Assembly (NCBI GenBank): GCA_015259125.1
Contig: JABZGR010000001.1
Location: forward strand, 124,001 to 188,000
Source of the DNA: Alloprevotella tannerae
GTDB taxonomy: Bacteria > Bacteroidota > Bacteroidia > Bacteroidales > Bacteroidaceae
Direction of reading: 5' to 3'
Length of the DNA: 64,000 nt
Of this stretch, positions 1 through 9,270 are shown one piece after another. How positions within the stretch are numbered: position 1 is the stretch's first letter; every line of letters begins with the position of its first letter. Under the pieces are notes generated by a model. The model saw nothing but the letters and a program-made list of their open reading frames with translations, was not told the origin of the DNA and searched no databases. The position numbers and the translations under genes were made by a program.

Positions 1-2
1 TC

Positions 3-299
3 AACCAAGCAGAGCAGACTGTTCAACTAAAGCTCATGGCAGCCTACCTACATGATATTCTGGAGAAAGGCGGTGTCAATGTAGCAAGAACAGGGACAGA
101 TGTTATAGGGTCTGGTTGGAGCAAACTCATTGAGTACCAAGTGGACCAGACAGGAATAATGAAACAACAACTGGAGTATCAAGCAAAAATTGCCAGCAAC
201 ACAGCTCAGACTGTATCTGAAATAAGAGATCTGCACAATACAATGAAGCGTATTGAGCGTGGTTCTGGTAGCTCACTTTTATCACAAGGAATATCGTAA
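3..299 (+). CDS. C-terminal end of a phage tail protein, probably tape measure (partial)
   Basis: The reading frame is open from the first bases of the window, so this is the last 98 or so codons of a gene that begins outside it; the ATG at 36 is probably internal. The visible part has a hydrophilic, coiled-coil-like stretch rich in Gln, Glu and Lys near the end. Its position just before Dit-like and tail-tip genes is where the tape measure gene sits in siphovirus tail operons. The stop overlaps the next start (TAATG), indicating translational coupling. The assignment rests on gene order, not on a recognised motif. Confidence 0.5.
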   Translation, partial: NQAEQTVQLKLMAAYLHDILEKGGVNVARTGTDVIGSGWSKLIEYQVDQTGIMKQQLEYQAKIASNTAQTVSEIRDLHNTMKRIERGSGSSLLSQGIS

Positions 300-811
300 T
301 GGAATTAGTAGAACTGCTTAGAAAAGATGGTGTAAGAAAGGGATTATGCCAACAGTATCAGGGATTGCTCAAGGGCGATCTTAGTATAGAGGATCTTGTT
401 AAGCTTTTTATCGGTGGTGTTGATTTCTGTATAAAATACAACTACCCTACACTGGATTTTATGAGGGAGCATTTCAAAGGCAAGAGTGAGCCATATGGTG
501 CGTTTGTGGATGATGAGATTGCGGAACCACTGGTGAATGTGCCAGATGTGGTGATGAATGGTGACTGCAAAGCAATGGCTGAGTATAACGGCTTTACTGT
601 TTCCAGAATCTTTGCCAGACACAACACTCAGATGAGTGTAAACGTGACTGATCACGCTATTGTAACTATAGATGCTTTTGATAATACATTCCTGGCTATC
701 GCTGTATCTGGATCTGACGCACAGGTGATCGTGAATCTATATGGTGATGCCAAAGTGGACTGTATTGGCACTGGCATCAATGTTATTAACAAAAATCAAA
801 ATACTTACTAA
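299..811 (+). CDS. phage tail-region protein of unknown function
   Basis: This 170-residue protein starts inside the stop codon of the upstream gene and ends 3 nt before the next start, so it belongs to the tail operon. The N-terminal half is helical and charged. The C-terminal third is rich in Val, Ile, Asp and Asn and looks like beta strands (TVSRIFARHNTQMSVNVTDHA onward), as in small beta-rich virion proteins. There is no signal peptide or membrane segment. I do not recognise a family; a tail accessory or completion role is inferred only from location. Confidence 0.5.
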   Translation: MELVELLRKDGVRKGLCQQYQGLLKGDLSIEDLVKLFIGGVDFCIKYNYPTLDFMREHFKGKSEPYGAFVDDEIAEPLVNVPDVVMNGDCKAMAEYNGFTVSRIFARHNTQMSVNVTDHAIVTIDAFDNTFLAIAVSGSDAQVIVNLYGDAKVDCIGTGINVINKNQNTY

Positions 812-814
812 GTT

Positions 815-2008
815 ATGACAGACAAAAATCTCATCTTGTATCTCCCAATGGATGATCCAAGCACAAGTGTTGTGGCTTACGATTATTCTAATAGCCGTGC
901 TGACGCACAGCTTTCTGGTGGTGCTCATTTTTCCAAAGATGCAAAGATAGGCAAGTCTCTGGCACTTGGTGTCGGCGAGGCACAAACGCCTATTGCAATC
1001 AATTTTGATGGCGATTTCACGCTAAGTCTATACGTAAAGACTACATCTAACAAGATCGGTTGGCTAATGAATTTGCCAGGTGTAGACAAATATATGGAGC
1101 AGTGGGTGGATGTAGATCCTAACACTTGGGTGTTCTTGGCATTCATTAAGGATGGATCTACTTTCTCTGTATATAAGCACCTCACACGTATGGGTATGTA
1201 TGAGCTTTCAGATACGCCTATTGGTTTCTCTATAAACGATCCTAACCTGGATGTATCAGATGGCGTGCTGATTGATGAGGTGATGCTGTACGATACTGCA
1301 AAGCCTATCGCTGAGATCCTACGTGATGCTGAGAGCAAATCAGATGTGGAATACTATGTGAACGGTATGAACTTTAAGGATTTTGGCGTTCACGTAAGCA
1401 AGTCTAATGGCTTGATGGGGCAGCTGGAGCGCAAAGAGGGCTACAATGAGGACTGGGGATCAAGGCACGGTGTAATGAGGAACCACAACTATGTACGTTA
1501 TAAGGAGCGTACTATAACGCTGGAGTGTTTCCTGGAGGCAAGTTCAAGGGGTGCTTTCGTAGAGTGGCAAAACCGTTTCTTTGATCAGTTCAGACAGAAA
1601 GGCACACAACGCCTGAGAGTAGAATACGCCGGCACAACAAAGCCTCTGATCTATGAGGTAACTATGCAAGCTGGAGCTGATCCAGAAAAGGAGTGGGGAA
1701 GATATAACGATGGCTTGATGGTCGGCACGTTTACGCTCACTCTGGTAGAGGATGATCCTGTTAAGATGGTGCTCAGACACATTACAGCTGAGGCAGACAG
1801 TACAACCTCATTCAAGCTCACAACCTATAGCCCTCTGACAGTATTCTGGGGTGACGGAAGCGTTACTAACAGAGTAAGAGGTGAACAGCTCACAGTAGAG
1901 CACACTTACAAGAAACCAGGTGAATATGATATTATCATAGCTGGATTGATTGAGGAGATTTCCGACTTTGAAACAAATGATATAATTGTATGGCAGCGTT
2001 TGATGTAG
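815..2008 (+). CDS. Dit-like tail protein with N-terminal LamG-like domain
   Basis: Of 397 residues, about 1-170 look like a concanavalin A/LamG jelly roll (LYLPMDDPS opening, FTLSLYVKTT strand, ending DGVLIDEVMLYD), a carbohydrate-binding fold common on tail tips. Residues about 180-320 form a distal-tail (Dit)-like unit opening VEYYVNGMNFKDFGV and closing with VGTFTLTLVEDDPVKMVL. Residues about 325-397 form a small beta domain with the motif FWGDGSVTNRV. The same Dit-like unit and WGDG domain recur in the next gene. The end overlaps the next start by 19 nt. A role at the tail tip in host attachment is inferred from domains and order. Confidence 0.65.
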   Translation: MTDKNLILYLPMDDPSTSVVAYDYSNSRADAQLSGGAHFSKDAKIGKSLALGVGEAQTPIAINFDGDFTLSLYVKTTSNKIGWLMNLPGVDKYMEQWVDVDPNTWVFLAFIKDGSTFSVYKHLTRMGMYELSDTPIGFSINDPNLDVSDGVLIDEVMLYDTAKPIAEILRDAESKSDVEYYVNGMNFKDFGVHVSKSNGLMGQLERKEGYNEDWGSRHGVMRNHNYVRYKERTITLECFLEASSRGAFVEWQNRFFDQFRQKGTQRLRVEYAGTTKPLIYEVTMQAGADPEKEWGRYNDGLMVGTFTLTLVEDDPVKMVLRHITAEADSTTSFKLTTYSPLTVFWGDGSVTNRVRGEQLTVEHTYKKPGEYDIIIAGLIEEISDFETNDIIVWQRLM

Positions 2009-3102
2009 AGTACTACCTTGATGATATTCCGCTTTCAACATATGGCATTATCGTGACAACCAGTAAAGGTTTGATGGGTAAACCAGCGGCAAAAGATACC
2101 TTATCCGCAGATTGGACAGAGCACAATGGCATAGTGAGAGATCTGGCGAATCTCAGATATAAAGGCAGAGAAATTGAGTTGACATGTGTGATGGAAGCTG
2201 GTGGCTATCAAGATTTCATAACCAAGATCACAAGTTTTCTACAGACTATTGGAACAAAGATTTGTACGCTTTCCTGGAAAGCTGGGAACTCACAGATGCC
2301 AAATATTCTTGTTGCGCACTCAAAGCAACTAAATGTGTCTAAAGAATTTGATCCAAAAAGAATGGTAGGTACATTTCAGTTGAAATTTGAAGAGCTTATC
2401 CCTCCAGTTCAAAAGAGGAAAATTGTAAGCTATATCACGCCAGACGATCCGACTGATAATGATGTGCACTACTATATAGATGGCCAAGATATCGCTGGTG
2501 TGTTTGGTGTTTTTGTTGAATCAAGTTCAGGATTGTTCCAGAAACCACAAGAGAAAGAATCGCTTACAGTTGATTGGTATGGTAAAAATGGCGTTGAGAA
2601 AGATGTAAGCTCTATCAGATATGATGAGAGAGAGATCGCGCTAAACTGCTTTATCACTGCAAAAACGTATGACCAATTCATTTCGCAGGTGCAAGACTTT
2701 TGCAATTTGCTTACAGGGACAGGCTCACATAGGCTGAGAGTTAAAGTAAGGGGATGTCGTCCGCTGGTGTACGAAGTGTACCACCCATCTCAAATAACAA
2801 TATCTCCAGAATGGAATGAGAAAACATGTGTAGGAACTTTTACACTTAAGCTTGTCGAGCCAGAGCCAGTAAAGATCGTGCTTTCTATATCTGGCAATGC
2901 CAGCATTAGGTTAGCAAGCAAAAGCGCAGCACATATTTACTGGGGAGACGGCACACACACATTTGATGTGTCTGGTGACGGAAAACCGCAGACAATCACA
3001 AAGACTCTACCTGAAATGAGCGAGGTAATAATTGCGGTAGAGACAAAAGATCTAATAGAATTAACACATAACGGTTCAATAATATGGAACAGATTAGTAT
3101 AA
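1990..3102 (+). CDS. tandem Dit-like tail protein
   Basis: This 370-residue protein holds two Dit-like units. The first (about 4-135) opens VEYYLDDIPLSTYGI and closes VGTFQLKFEELIP. The second (about 155-295) opens VHYYIDGQDIAGVFGV and closes VGTFTLKLVEPEPVKIVL. A C-terminal domain with YWGDGTHTFDV matches the end of the upstream protein. The three units share the pattern YY-D-G, GLM/GLF, DW, NG, RY, RE-I-L-C. Gene overlaps on both sides (19 nt each) suggest strict co-translation. The likely product is a hub or baseplate ring component of a siphovirus tail. Confidence 0.65.
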   Translation: MAAFDVEYYLDDIPLSTYGIIVTTSKGLMGKPAAKDTLSADWTEHNGIVRDLANLRYKGREIELTCVMEAGGYQDFITKITSFLQTIGTKICTLSWKAGNSQMPNILVAHSKQLNVSKEFDPKRMVGTFQLKFEELIPPVQKRKIVSYITPDDPTDNDVHYYIDGQDIAGVFGVFVESSSGLFQKPQEKESLTVDWYGKNGVEKDVSSIRYDEREIALNCFITAKTYDQFISQVQDFCNLLTGTGSHRLRVKVRGCRPLVYEVYHPSQITISPEWNEKTCVGTFTLKLVEPEPVKIVLSISGNASIRLASKSAAHIYWGDGTHTFDVSGDGKPQTITKTLPEMSEVIIAVETKDLIELTHNGSIIWNRLV

Positions 3103-6100
3103 CAAACAATCTCACAGGTGTGAAAACAAGGCTTTTCACAAAGGAGCCTTTTTGCACTGTGAAAAGTGCGATCCAGGAAAAGAATCTGATGGGCGATGAT
3201 GTTCTCAAACTCAGTATTGTAAGCTCTCAGCTTCTTAACTTCGGAAAGGGTGACTATGTCACTATAGATGGCGAGGTATACACAGTAAGAACTCCAGCAA
3301 CCAGACAGATCATATCTGATAACTACTATCAGTATGACGTTGTACTCTATGGGGCTATGTATGATCTTATGAAATGCCTGTATAGAAACACAGACGCAAA
3401 CGGAAGATCTTCAAAAAGTAGCTTTGATCTTACCTACTCACTAAAAGAGTTTGCTAAGGTTATCATCTATAATATGAATCGTGACTACCCTGGTAAATGG
3501 GCGCTGGATGAGACAAACGTGCCAGAAACAGAGCCTAAGACTATCAGCTTTGCAAATCAGAACTGCCTCCAGGTGCTACAAACTATCTGTAATGATAAGA
3601 ATTTCAACTATGATTTCCAGATCACGCAGGATAAAGGCGTGAGCACTATCCACATAGGCAAGTTTGGATCAGTGATAGCTCCCCCTGGAGGTGGTAATGC
3701 CTTTGAATGGGGAAAAGGAAATGGCATCTATGATCTCAAGGAGGAAAAGGTGGATGATAATGCTATCAAGACAAGGCTTTGGGTTGAGGGTGGAACTTCA
3801 AACCTTAAAGCTGATTACAGGAATTTCTCTGATAGGCTGCAACTTCCATTTCCGAGGAGGCTTAATAAGAAAACTCACACAATGAGGGATGGTACTGTTA
3901 TCCAAGCAAATAGCCAGATGATCGGCATCGAGGATGATATAAAAAGATACCACGAAGATGTTGTTCTGACAGCAAAGATAGGAGCTGACGAGGAGTACAA
4001 GAGCTATGATGAGATCTATCCTAAGCGTACTGGATCTATCACAGCCCTGGTGTCTGGTGATATAAACTCATTCGTGGATAGCTCAATGGACTTCAATCTG
4101 AATGAGAAAGATGCTGATGGCAACACTAAGTATCTGATTGGAGGCGTAGCGGCAAAAATAACGTTTATATCAGGCAAACTGGCTGGGCAAGAGTTCCAAA
4201 TCAAAGAAAAAGGCTATGATCACAGCAAAAAGCAATTCACCATCATTCCCTACAAGGATGAGAGAGGACAAAAATTCCCAACAGAAGATAATACGGCCTT
4301 TCAGTTTGCTGTTGGCGACAAATACAAGCTCACAGAGATCAATCCACCTCAGAGCGTGGTGGATGATGCTGAGGAGGACCTTTGGTTTGAATCAATCCAG
4401 GACTTTAACAATATGAAGCAGGCAAGGGTAAAATACACACTTACCCTGGATCGCCTGTATATGATCAATAACACTCCAGCTGATGCTTCTACTGTGCTTT
4501 TCAAGGTCGGTGACTATGTACACGTGAAAGACAGACGTTTTGGTATTGATAAGAATATCCGTGTTACTAAGGTATCACGCAACCTTTTGCTCAGACAGGA
4601 CTACTCTATTACGCTTTCAGACACTGTTACTATCTCTGTTGCAGCTCAGACTGTTTTAGATGTTATAGAGCACGAAAACATCATTGAGGCTAACAGGCTT
4701 AGGGATCTTACCAGAGCCAGGAAATCATGGCGTACCACTGAGGAGCTGAGGAATATGGTGTATGATACGGATGGCTACTTTGATCCAGAGAATATCAAGC
4801 CAAACAGTATTGATACAAATATGCTCACTGTCGGATCAAAGAGCCAGCAGTTTATCCTATCAGGTGTTGTGCTGGAAGCAAATCACAAAGGCAACCCAAA
4901 CTTATTCAAAGCGACTGGAGGCATCCTAACTCACCTTACGATCAACTCTGAGGCGATCCGTAACTGGACAATGAGCGATGCACAGTTTACCCTGACTAAT
5001 ACCAACGGCTACTATGTGTTTGCCAAGTGCTCAAAGACAGGAGAAACAGGCGTGTGGTTTGTTTCCCAAGATAAGCTCCTGGTGGAGAATGCCAGCGATC
5101 CAGATAACTACTATTTCCAGGTAGGTATTCTGAGTGCTGTGTATGCTGATGATGGTTTCAGAGATTTTGTTTCCACCTACGGCTTTACCAGGATCAACGG
5201 CAACACGATCACTACAGGTAGGATCGTAACCTCTGATGGCGAGAACTACCTGGATCTGGATGGCAACAAGTTTAGGATCGGTGACAGCACAAGCTCTGTG
5301 GACTGGAATGTGACTGCACAGAACCAGCTCACACTTCACAATGTGCGCCTGTTATCTGATTCTGGTGATACAGCCCCTATTGGCGTGTATCGTGGCTGGT
5401 ACAACGTTAACAACACGTACTACTACGGCGATGAGGTAAGTTACACCTCTGATGGCGAGACAAAGACCTACAGGCACATTAACAAGACACACACAAATGG
5501 TGTTGCTCCAACTAATAGTATATACTGGAACGTGATAGCCAAGGGCGCTAATGGAAAGAATGGAGATTATTTTGAACATAGATACGCTGTAAATGGATCA
5601 ATGGTTAATCCCCCTACTCTGACGGCTTCTTCTCGAAACCCAAGTGGATGGACAACAAACCAGCCAGCTATAGGTGCAATGCAATATCTTTGGCGAACAA
5701 TGGCAAAGATTAGTGGCGCAGATGGTTCTTTAATTCAAAATTGGAGTGTACCTGTTAGAATTACGCCAAAGGATGGAGATCATGGATTAGACGCATTGTC
5801 TGTAAATATTTCATCTACAAATATTTGCGTACACAAGAAAAATGAAAGACAGATTGTCCATGTCAGGATAAAAATCAGCAAGGGGAACACTCTCCTTAAA
5901 TACGACGATGATTACAAGTGCTCCACGTTGAGCAAAGATAGAAACATTGCAAATGGTCTTATCTGGGGATTTTCGACAGAAGAAGACGGAAAAGTATTCT
6001 GTTATCGCTTTATGCTTTCAGCTAATGCCGTAGTAAATACCGAGATTCCATTTACGATCGAAGATAAAAAAACTGGTATTATCTATCCATATCAGTTATA

Positions 6101-6884
6101 TTTCACAACGATAGAAGATGGAGCAAAGGGAGATCCTGGAGATAGTCCAGCAATAGTTTATCGCGGAGCATACAATCCAACATCTGTGTATTATGGAAAT
6201 CGATTTAGGCTTGATGTTGTAAAACATAAAGAATCCTATTATATCACACGTATAGATGCTGGCGAGTTCTATAACATAATTCCAAGTGACGCCTCTAAAT
6301 GGAATCCGTTTGGCGCTCAGTTTGAAAGCATAGCTACAGGTCTTCTTCTTGCTGAAAATGCCAATATAGCAGGGTGGATATTTAAGGATGGTATGCTGTA
6401 TTCTCAGAATGGAAATAGTTTCCTTAATGGTGTTACTGGTGAAGTATGTATTGCAGGTATTTTGAGGAAGAAAATAGTTCATATAACCAAAGATAATATA
6501 GGATTATATATAAAAAAAATAAACGACGATTTTAGAATTATTAATTTTGAAAAGGTTGGATCTCTGATTTCGGTAGATTACCAACCTCCAGGAATTGATG
6601 ATCGCCCAATATGTTATCTTCCATCTGTATATCCAGGTGTCAACCATTCAGAAGAACAGCGTGATGAGGCAAGATCGTATATAGGGTCAACAATAATTAT
6701 TTTCAATAAGTCAAATTACACCATTGCATTATCTGGCAGATGTAAGGAAAAAGATGATGGAACAGGCCTATCTATCGTATTAAATAATAACGAGATAGCT
6801 GTCCTTGAATGTAAGATACGTTTTGACAATCAAGGAAGAGAGGACGTCTATTGGTTATTTAGACGCGGTAAGATAAACAGATGA
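3084..6884 (+). CDS. phage tail-tip / tail-fibre protein
   Basis: This 1266-residue protein follows the Dit-like genes, where the tail-associated Tal or tail-spike protein is encoded. The first 550 or so residues resemble the hub domain of Bacteroidetes phage tail proteins (early beta-rich segment, LWFESIQDFNNMKQAR, then VGDYVHVKDRRFGIDKNIRV). The rest is fibre-like, with two short collagen-like stretches (KGANGKNGD near residue 820, GAKGDPGDSP near residue 1013), each next to a YRG-YN repeat that resembles a small carbohydrate-binding module. From about nt 5550 the coding sequence becomes visibly more AT-rich than before. Stop is TGA at 6882-6884. A receptor-binding role is inferred. Confidence 0.65.
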   Translation: MEQISITNNLTGVKTRLFTKEPFCTVKSAIQEKNLMGDDVLKLSIVSSQLLNFGKGDYVTIDGEVYTVRTPATRQIISDNYYQYDVVLYGAMYDLMKCLYRNTDANGRSSKSSFDLTYSLKEFAKVIIYNMNRDYPGKWALDETNVPETEPKTISFANQNCLQVLQTICNDKNFNYDFQITQDKGVSTIHIGKFGSVIAPPGGGNAFEWGKGNGIYDLKEEKVDDNAIKTRLWVEGGTSNLKADYRNFSDRLQLPFPRRLNKKTHTMRDGTVIQANSQMIGIEDDIKRYHEDVVLTAKIGADEEYKSYDEIYPKRTGSITALVSGDINSFVDSSMDFNLNEKDADGNTKYLIGGVAAKITFISGKLAGQEFQIKEKGYDHSKKQFTIIPYKDERGQKFPTEDNTAFQFAVGDKYKLTEINPPQSVVDDAEEDLWFESIQDFNNMKQARVKYTLTLDRLYMINNTPADASTVLFKVGDYVHVKDRRFGIDKNIRVTKVSRNLLLRQDYSITLSDTVTISVAAQTVLDVIEHENIIEANRLRDLTRARKSWRTTEELRNMVYDTDGYFDPENIKPNSIDTNMLTVGSKSQQFILSGVVLEANHKGNPNLFKATGGILTHLTINSEAIRNWTMSDAQFTLTNTNGYYVFAKCSKTGETGVWFVSQDKLLVENASDPDNYYFQVGILSAVYADDGFRDFVSTYGFTRINGNTITTGRIVTSDGENYLDLDGNKFRIGDSTSSVDWNVTAQNQLTLHNVRLLSDSGDTAPIGVYRGWYNVNNTYYYGDEVSYTSDGETKTYRHINKTHTNGVAPTNSIYWNVIAKGANGKNGDYFEHRYAVNGSMVNPPTLTASSRNPSGWTTNQPAIGAMQYLWRTMAKISGADGSLIQNWSVPVRITPKDGDHGLDALSVNISSTNICVHKKNERQIVHVRIKISKGNTLLKYDDDYKCSTLSKDRNIANGLIWGFSTEEDGKVFCYRFMLSANAVVNTEIPFTIEDKKTGIIYPYQLYFTTIEDGAKGDPGDSPAIVYRGAYNPTSVYYGNRFRLDVVKHKESYYITRIDAGEFYNIIPSDASKWNPFGAQFESIATGLLLAENANIAGWIFKDGMLYSQNGNSFLNGVTGEVCIAGILRKKIVHITKDNIGLYIKKINDDFRIINFEKVGSLISVDYQPPGIDDRPICYLPSVYPGVNHSEEQRDEARSYIGSTIIIFNKSNYTIALSGRCKEKDDGTGLSIVLNNNEIAVLECKIRFDNQGREDVYWLFRRGKINR

Positions 6885-7039
6885 TAAAAGACAGACTAAA
6901 AACAGATTCTGGTGGGGTTTTATACTCTACCAGGATCTAATTAAAAGAGCAGTTAAGAAGATTGTGAGGCAGAAAGGCTGAATCTGCATAATAAGCAACA
7001 ATAAAAGACGTTAGAAAACGCACAAAAAAGCACCATTAG

Positions 7040-7056
7040 TGTGTTTCTCAAACACA
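7040..7056 (+). terminator. short inverted repeat after the tail-fibre gene
   Basis: Arms TGTGTTT and AAACACA with a 3-nt loop are followed by an AT-rich tract. It could end the tail operon, or act as an operator, since it directly precedes a -7 promoter element. The rest of the 222-nt gap (6885-7106) shows nothing else I recognise. Confidence 0.35.
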
Positions 7057-7062
7057 TTTTTA

Positions 7063-7070
7063 TATCTTTG
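7063..7070 (+). promoter_or_regulatory. Bacteroidetes-type -7 element for the lectin-like gene
   Basis: TATCTTTG fits the Bacteroidetes -7 consensus TAnnTTTG and lies 37 nt before the start of the C-type-lectin-like gene. No convincing TTTG -33 box is seen at the usual spacing, so it may need an activator or be weak. Confidence 0.5.
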
Positions 7071-7106
7071 CAGTATTAAAAATTACTAAGTAAAGTATCA
7101 AGCTCT

Positions 7107-8495
7107 ATGGGTTTAATTTTAGGCAGTGGCTCTACTAAGCCACAATACCCCTATGATCAATGGTATGGCGTGCAGGGTGATACAACAAGTTCTGATTACA
7201 AACTAACACGTGTTGGCAACTTAGATCTCCATAGGACTTTGCCTATACAGAATAAGTTGAGGAGGTTCGTAGAGAATGAGGATGGGTCCGTAAAGTACTA
7301 TCTTGGGCAAAACGACAGTCGCACTAAGGAGGCTGGCGCTCTGGCAGATATTACCGGTGCAGATGGTAATGTGATGTTGGAGATCCCAGAGTTTTATGTG
7401 CGCATTGAGATCCATGGCACAAAGTGGATATATGGAATTTCAGAACATCCCTTGCCTGGCTTTACAAAGATAGAACGTATGGCGATAGCTCCCTGGTACT
7501 CTACATATAACCAGGAAACAAGCAAGCCACAAAGCGGCTGTTTCCTCACTTGGAATGGCGATGAGGTAGCCAGGGGTGAGGATGGTCTGCCTATCTTTAC
7601 TGCTGGTGCTGAAAAGTGCCGTGGTGGTAACAATACTGCTGAATGGGATGGTACATATCGCTCTCTGATCGGTATGGGTAGAACTAACATTCCCTCAAGC
7701 ACCATTAGAGACTGGTGTGCTGCTACAGGAAACGGCATACACCATGGGGCATTCAGGGCTTACAACTATATAGCTTGGTTACAGCGTATTGAGTACGCCT
7801 CTCTACACTGCCAGGATACATACACTACTACTCTCACAGGTGATGGTTTCAGACAAGGTGGTTTGGGGTCTGGATGTGTTGTAGAAGATACTAATGAGTG
7901 GAATAAACACTGTGCCGTTAATCCTTTCATTCCTGGTGGCGTAACTGCTCCTATTGGAAACAACACTGGAAAGGTGAGCTTTGTTGTAAAGAACTGGGCA
8001 AACAGTGGTTCTGATAAGACTCTTCAAGTTACATCTTACCGTGGCTTCGAGGTTCCATTTGAGTATCTATATATGCTGGCAGATGATATTCTGATCCATC
8101 ACAGTCCAGCTACAGCTCTTGGTAAATCGCGTGCTTATCTTTGCACTGATCCTACCAAATTCACATCTCACTCAAAAAGCGCAGAAAAACCTCCAGTTGG
8201 ATATGAGGAAGTGGCAGATCTTCCTTATAATCCACATTCTACGGCTCTATATTCTATGTACTTAAGTCTTACTGAAAAGGGCATTGGCTTCAACAGCAAG
8301 ATACTGGGCGGTTCAAGCAACAAGGGGTGTTGTGATTTGTTTTATTGTCCTGGGAACAAAACTTCAGGATGGTATTTAGCCATTTTGTCTGGTATCGCAC
8401 GTGATGGTGTTGGCGCTGGTTTTAGTTTTATGTTTACAAATTATTCCACCCAATATACGAATAATTGCATCGGGTTTCGCTTATGTCGTAATTAG
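7107..8495 (+). CDS. C-type-lectin-fold phage receptor-binding protein, DGR-target-like
   Basis: This 462-residue protein has its own promoter downstream of the tail-fibre gene. The C-terminal 200 residues look like the C-type lectin / formylglycine-enzyme-like fold used by phage tropism determinants, with late landmarks VTSYRGFEVPFEYLYM, GSSNKGCCDLFYC and the terminal IGFRLCRN. In diversity-generating retroelement (DGR) targets the variable region ends just before a GFRL-like terminus. In the last 28 codons before that terminus (8388-8471), 23 end in C or T, as expected if AAY codons of a template had been mutated at their A positions. No reverse transcriptase or template repeat is seen in this window, so active diversification is unproven. 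It probably sits at the virion tip and binds host surface structures. Confidence 0.6.
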   Translation: MGLILGSGSTKPQYPYDQWYGVQGDTTSSDYKLTRVGNLDLHRTLPIQNKLRRFVENEDGSVKYYLGQNDSRTKEAGALADITGADGNVMLEIPEFYVRIEIHGTKWIYGISEHPLPGFTKIERMAIAPWYSTYNQETSKPQSGCFLTWNGDEVARGEDGLPIFTAGAEKCRGGNNTAEWDGTYRSLIGMGRTNIPSSTIRDWCAATGNGIHHGAFRAYNYIAWLQRIEYASLHCQDTYTTTLTGDGFRQGGLGSGCVVEDTNEWNKHCAVNPFIPGGVTAPIGNNTGKVSFVVKNWANSGSDKTLQVTSYRGFEVPFEYLYMLADDILIHHSPATALGKSRAYLCTDPTKFTSHSKSAEKPPVGYEEVADLPYNPHSTALYSMYLSLTEKGIGFNSKILGGSSNKGCCDLFYCPGNKTSGWYLAILSGIARDGVGAGFSFMFTNYSTQYTNNCIGFRLCRN

Positions 8496-8531
8496 TGGAA
8501 AAGTACAGATATAAACTTTAATAAGTAAAAC

Positions 8532-8963
8532 ATGACGGTAATAAAAAACTATTGGGCAGGGTTAACGTCAAACGAGAAACCTGTCAAATTTGAGGATTTG
8601 AATAACGGACAAGGTACTATTCATTATAATCACAATATCCAGGAGATTCTTGTGATCAACGGTGAGGATGGATCACGAGAGATTACTGATGATCCTAAAA
8701 AAGCAAATGGAAAGATTTACAAGTACGATTGTGTACGTGTAGAGTTTCCTAACACTGGTGATAATGTGTACCATACTTTACTTAATGCTAAGTATGATAG
8801 CAATTACCAGGAAAAGCTTATCAATGAGTGTCAGAGTTACCAATTCGGCATCACTAAGGATAAGGCAGCTCTGGAGGACTACAAGGCATTCCTTAAGGAT
8901 CGCCTTAACATAAGGACGATGGTAGATGAGGACTGCAAGGAGTGTGGCATTCCTCTTTTCTAA
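8532..8963 (+). CDS. phage protein of unknown function following the lectin-like gene
   Basis: This 143-residue soluble protein has an N-terminal part with NNGQGTIHYNHN and a charged helical C-terminal half ending DEDCKECGIPLF, including a C-x-x-C pair. It starts 36 nt after the lectin-like gene and likely shares its transcript. It could be a chaperone or accessory factor for that protein, by analogy with small genes that follow tail adhesins, but no motif proves this. Confidence 0.5.
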   Translation: MTVIKNYWAGLTSNEKPVKFEDLNNGQGTIHYNHNIQEILVINGEDGSREITDDPKKANGKIYKYDCVRVEFPNTGDNVYHTLLNAKYDSNYQEKLINECQSYQFGITKDKAALEDYKAFLKDRLNIRTMVDEDCKECGIPLF

Positions 8964-8991
8964 AAAAATCTATGATCAAAGACTATAAAAA

Positions 8992-9270
8992 ATGAGTATG
9001 GATAAAGGATTAAGAAATACGTTTTTGGGCTTCGTTGGTTCAATTATATTGCTTTTTCTCGGTGCGTGGGTGCAAATCAACTCCAGAATCTCCATCTTGG
9101 AGGTTCAAGTAAGCAACGACAGACAGATTCTACTTGAATCAAACAAGAAATCGGATGATGATATGAAAGAGATCAAAGGCAAGTTAGAGGAAATAAACGT
9201 AAACGTAACGCACTTGAATGACGTGAAACAAGATAGAACATTTCTAACCAAGCAAAACTCAAATCAATGA
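8992..9270 (+). CDS. small phage membrane protein with coiled coil (XhlA-like)
   Basis: A transmembrane helix near residues 12-30 (FLGFVGSIILLFLGAWV) is followed by a long charged coiled coil that carries the rest of the 92 residues. This layout resembles XhlA-type proteins that accompany holins. Its stop overlaps the start of the next small membrane protein (ATGA at 9267-9270), supporting a joint lysis role. Start ATG at 8992 is chosen; an ATG at 8998 is also possible. Confidence 0.5.
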   Translation: MSMDKGLRNTFLGFVGSIILLFLGAWVQINSRISILEVQVSNDRQILLESNKKSDDDMKEIKGKLEEINVNVTHLNDVKQDRTFLTKQNSNQ

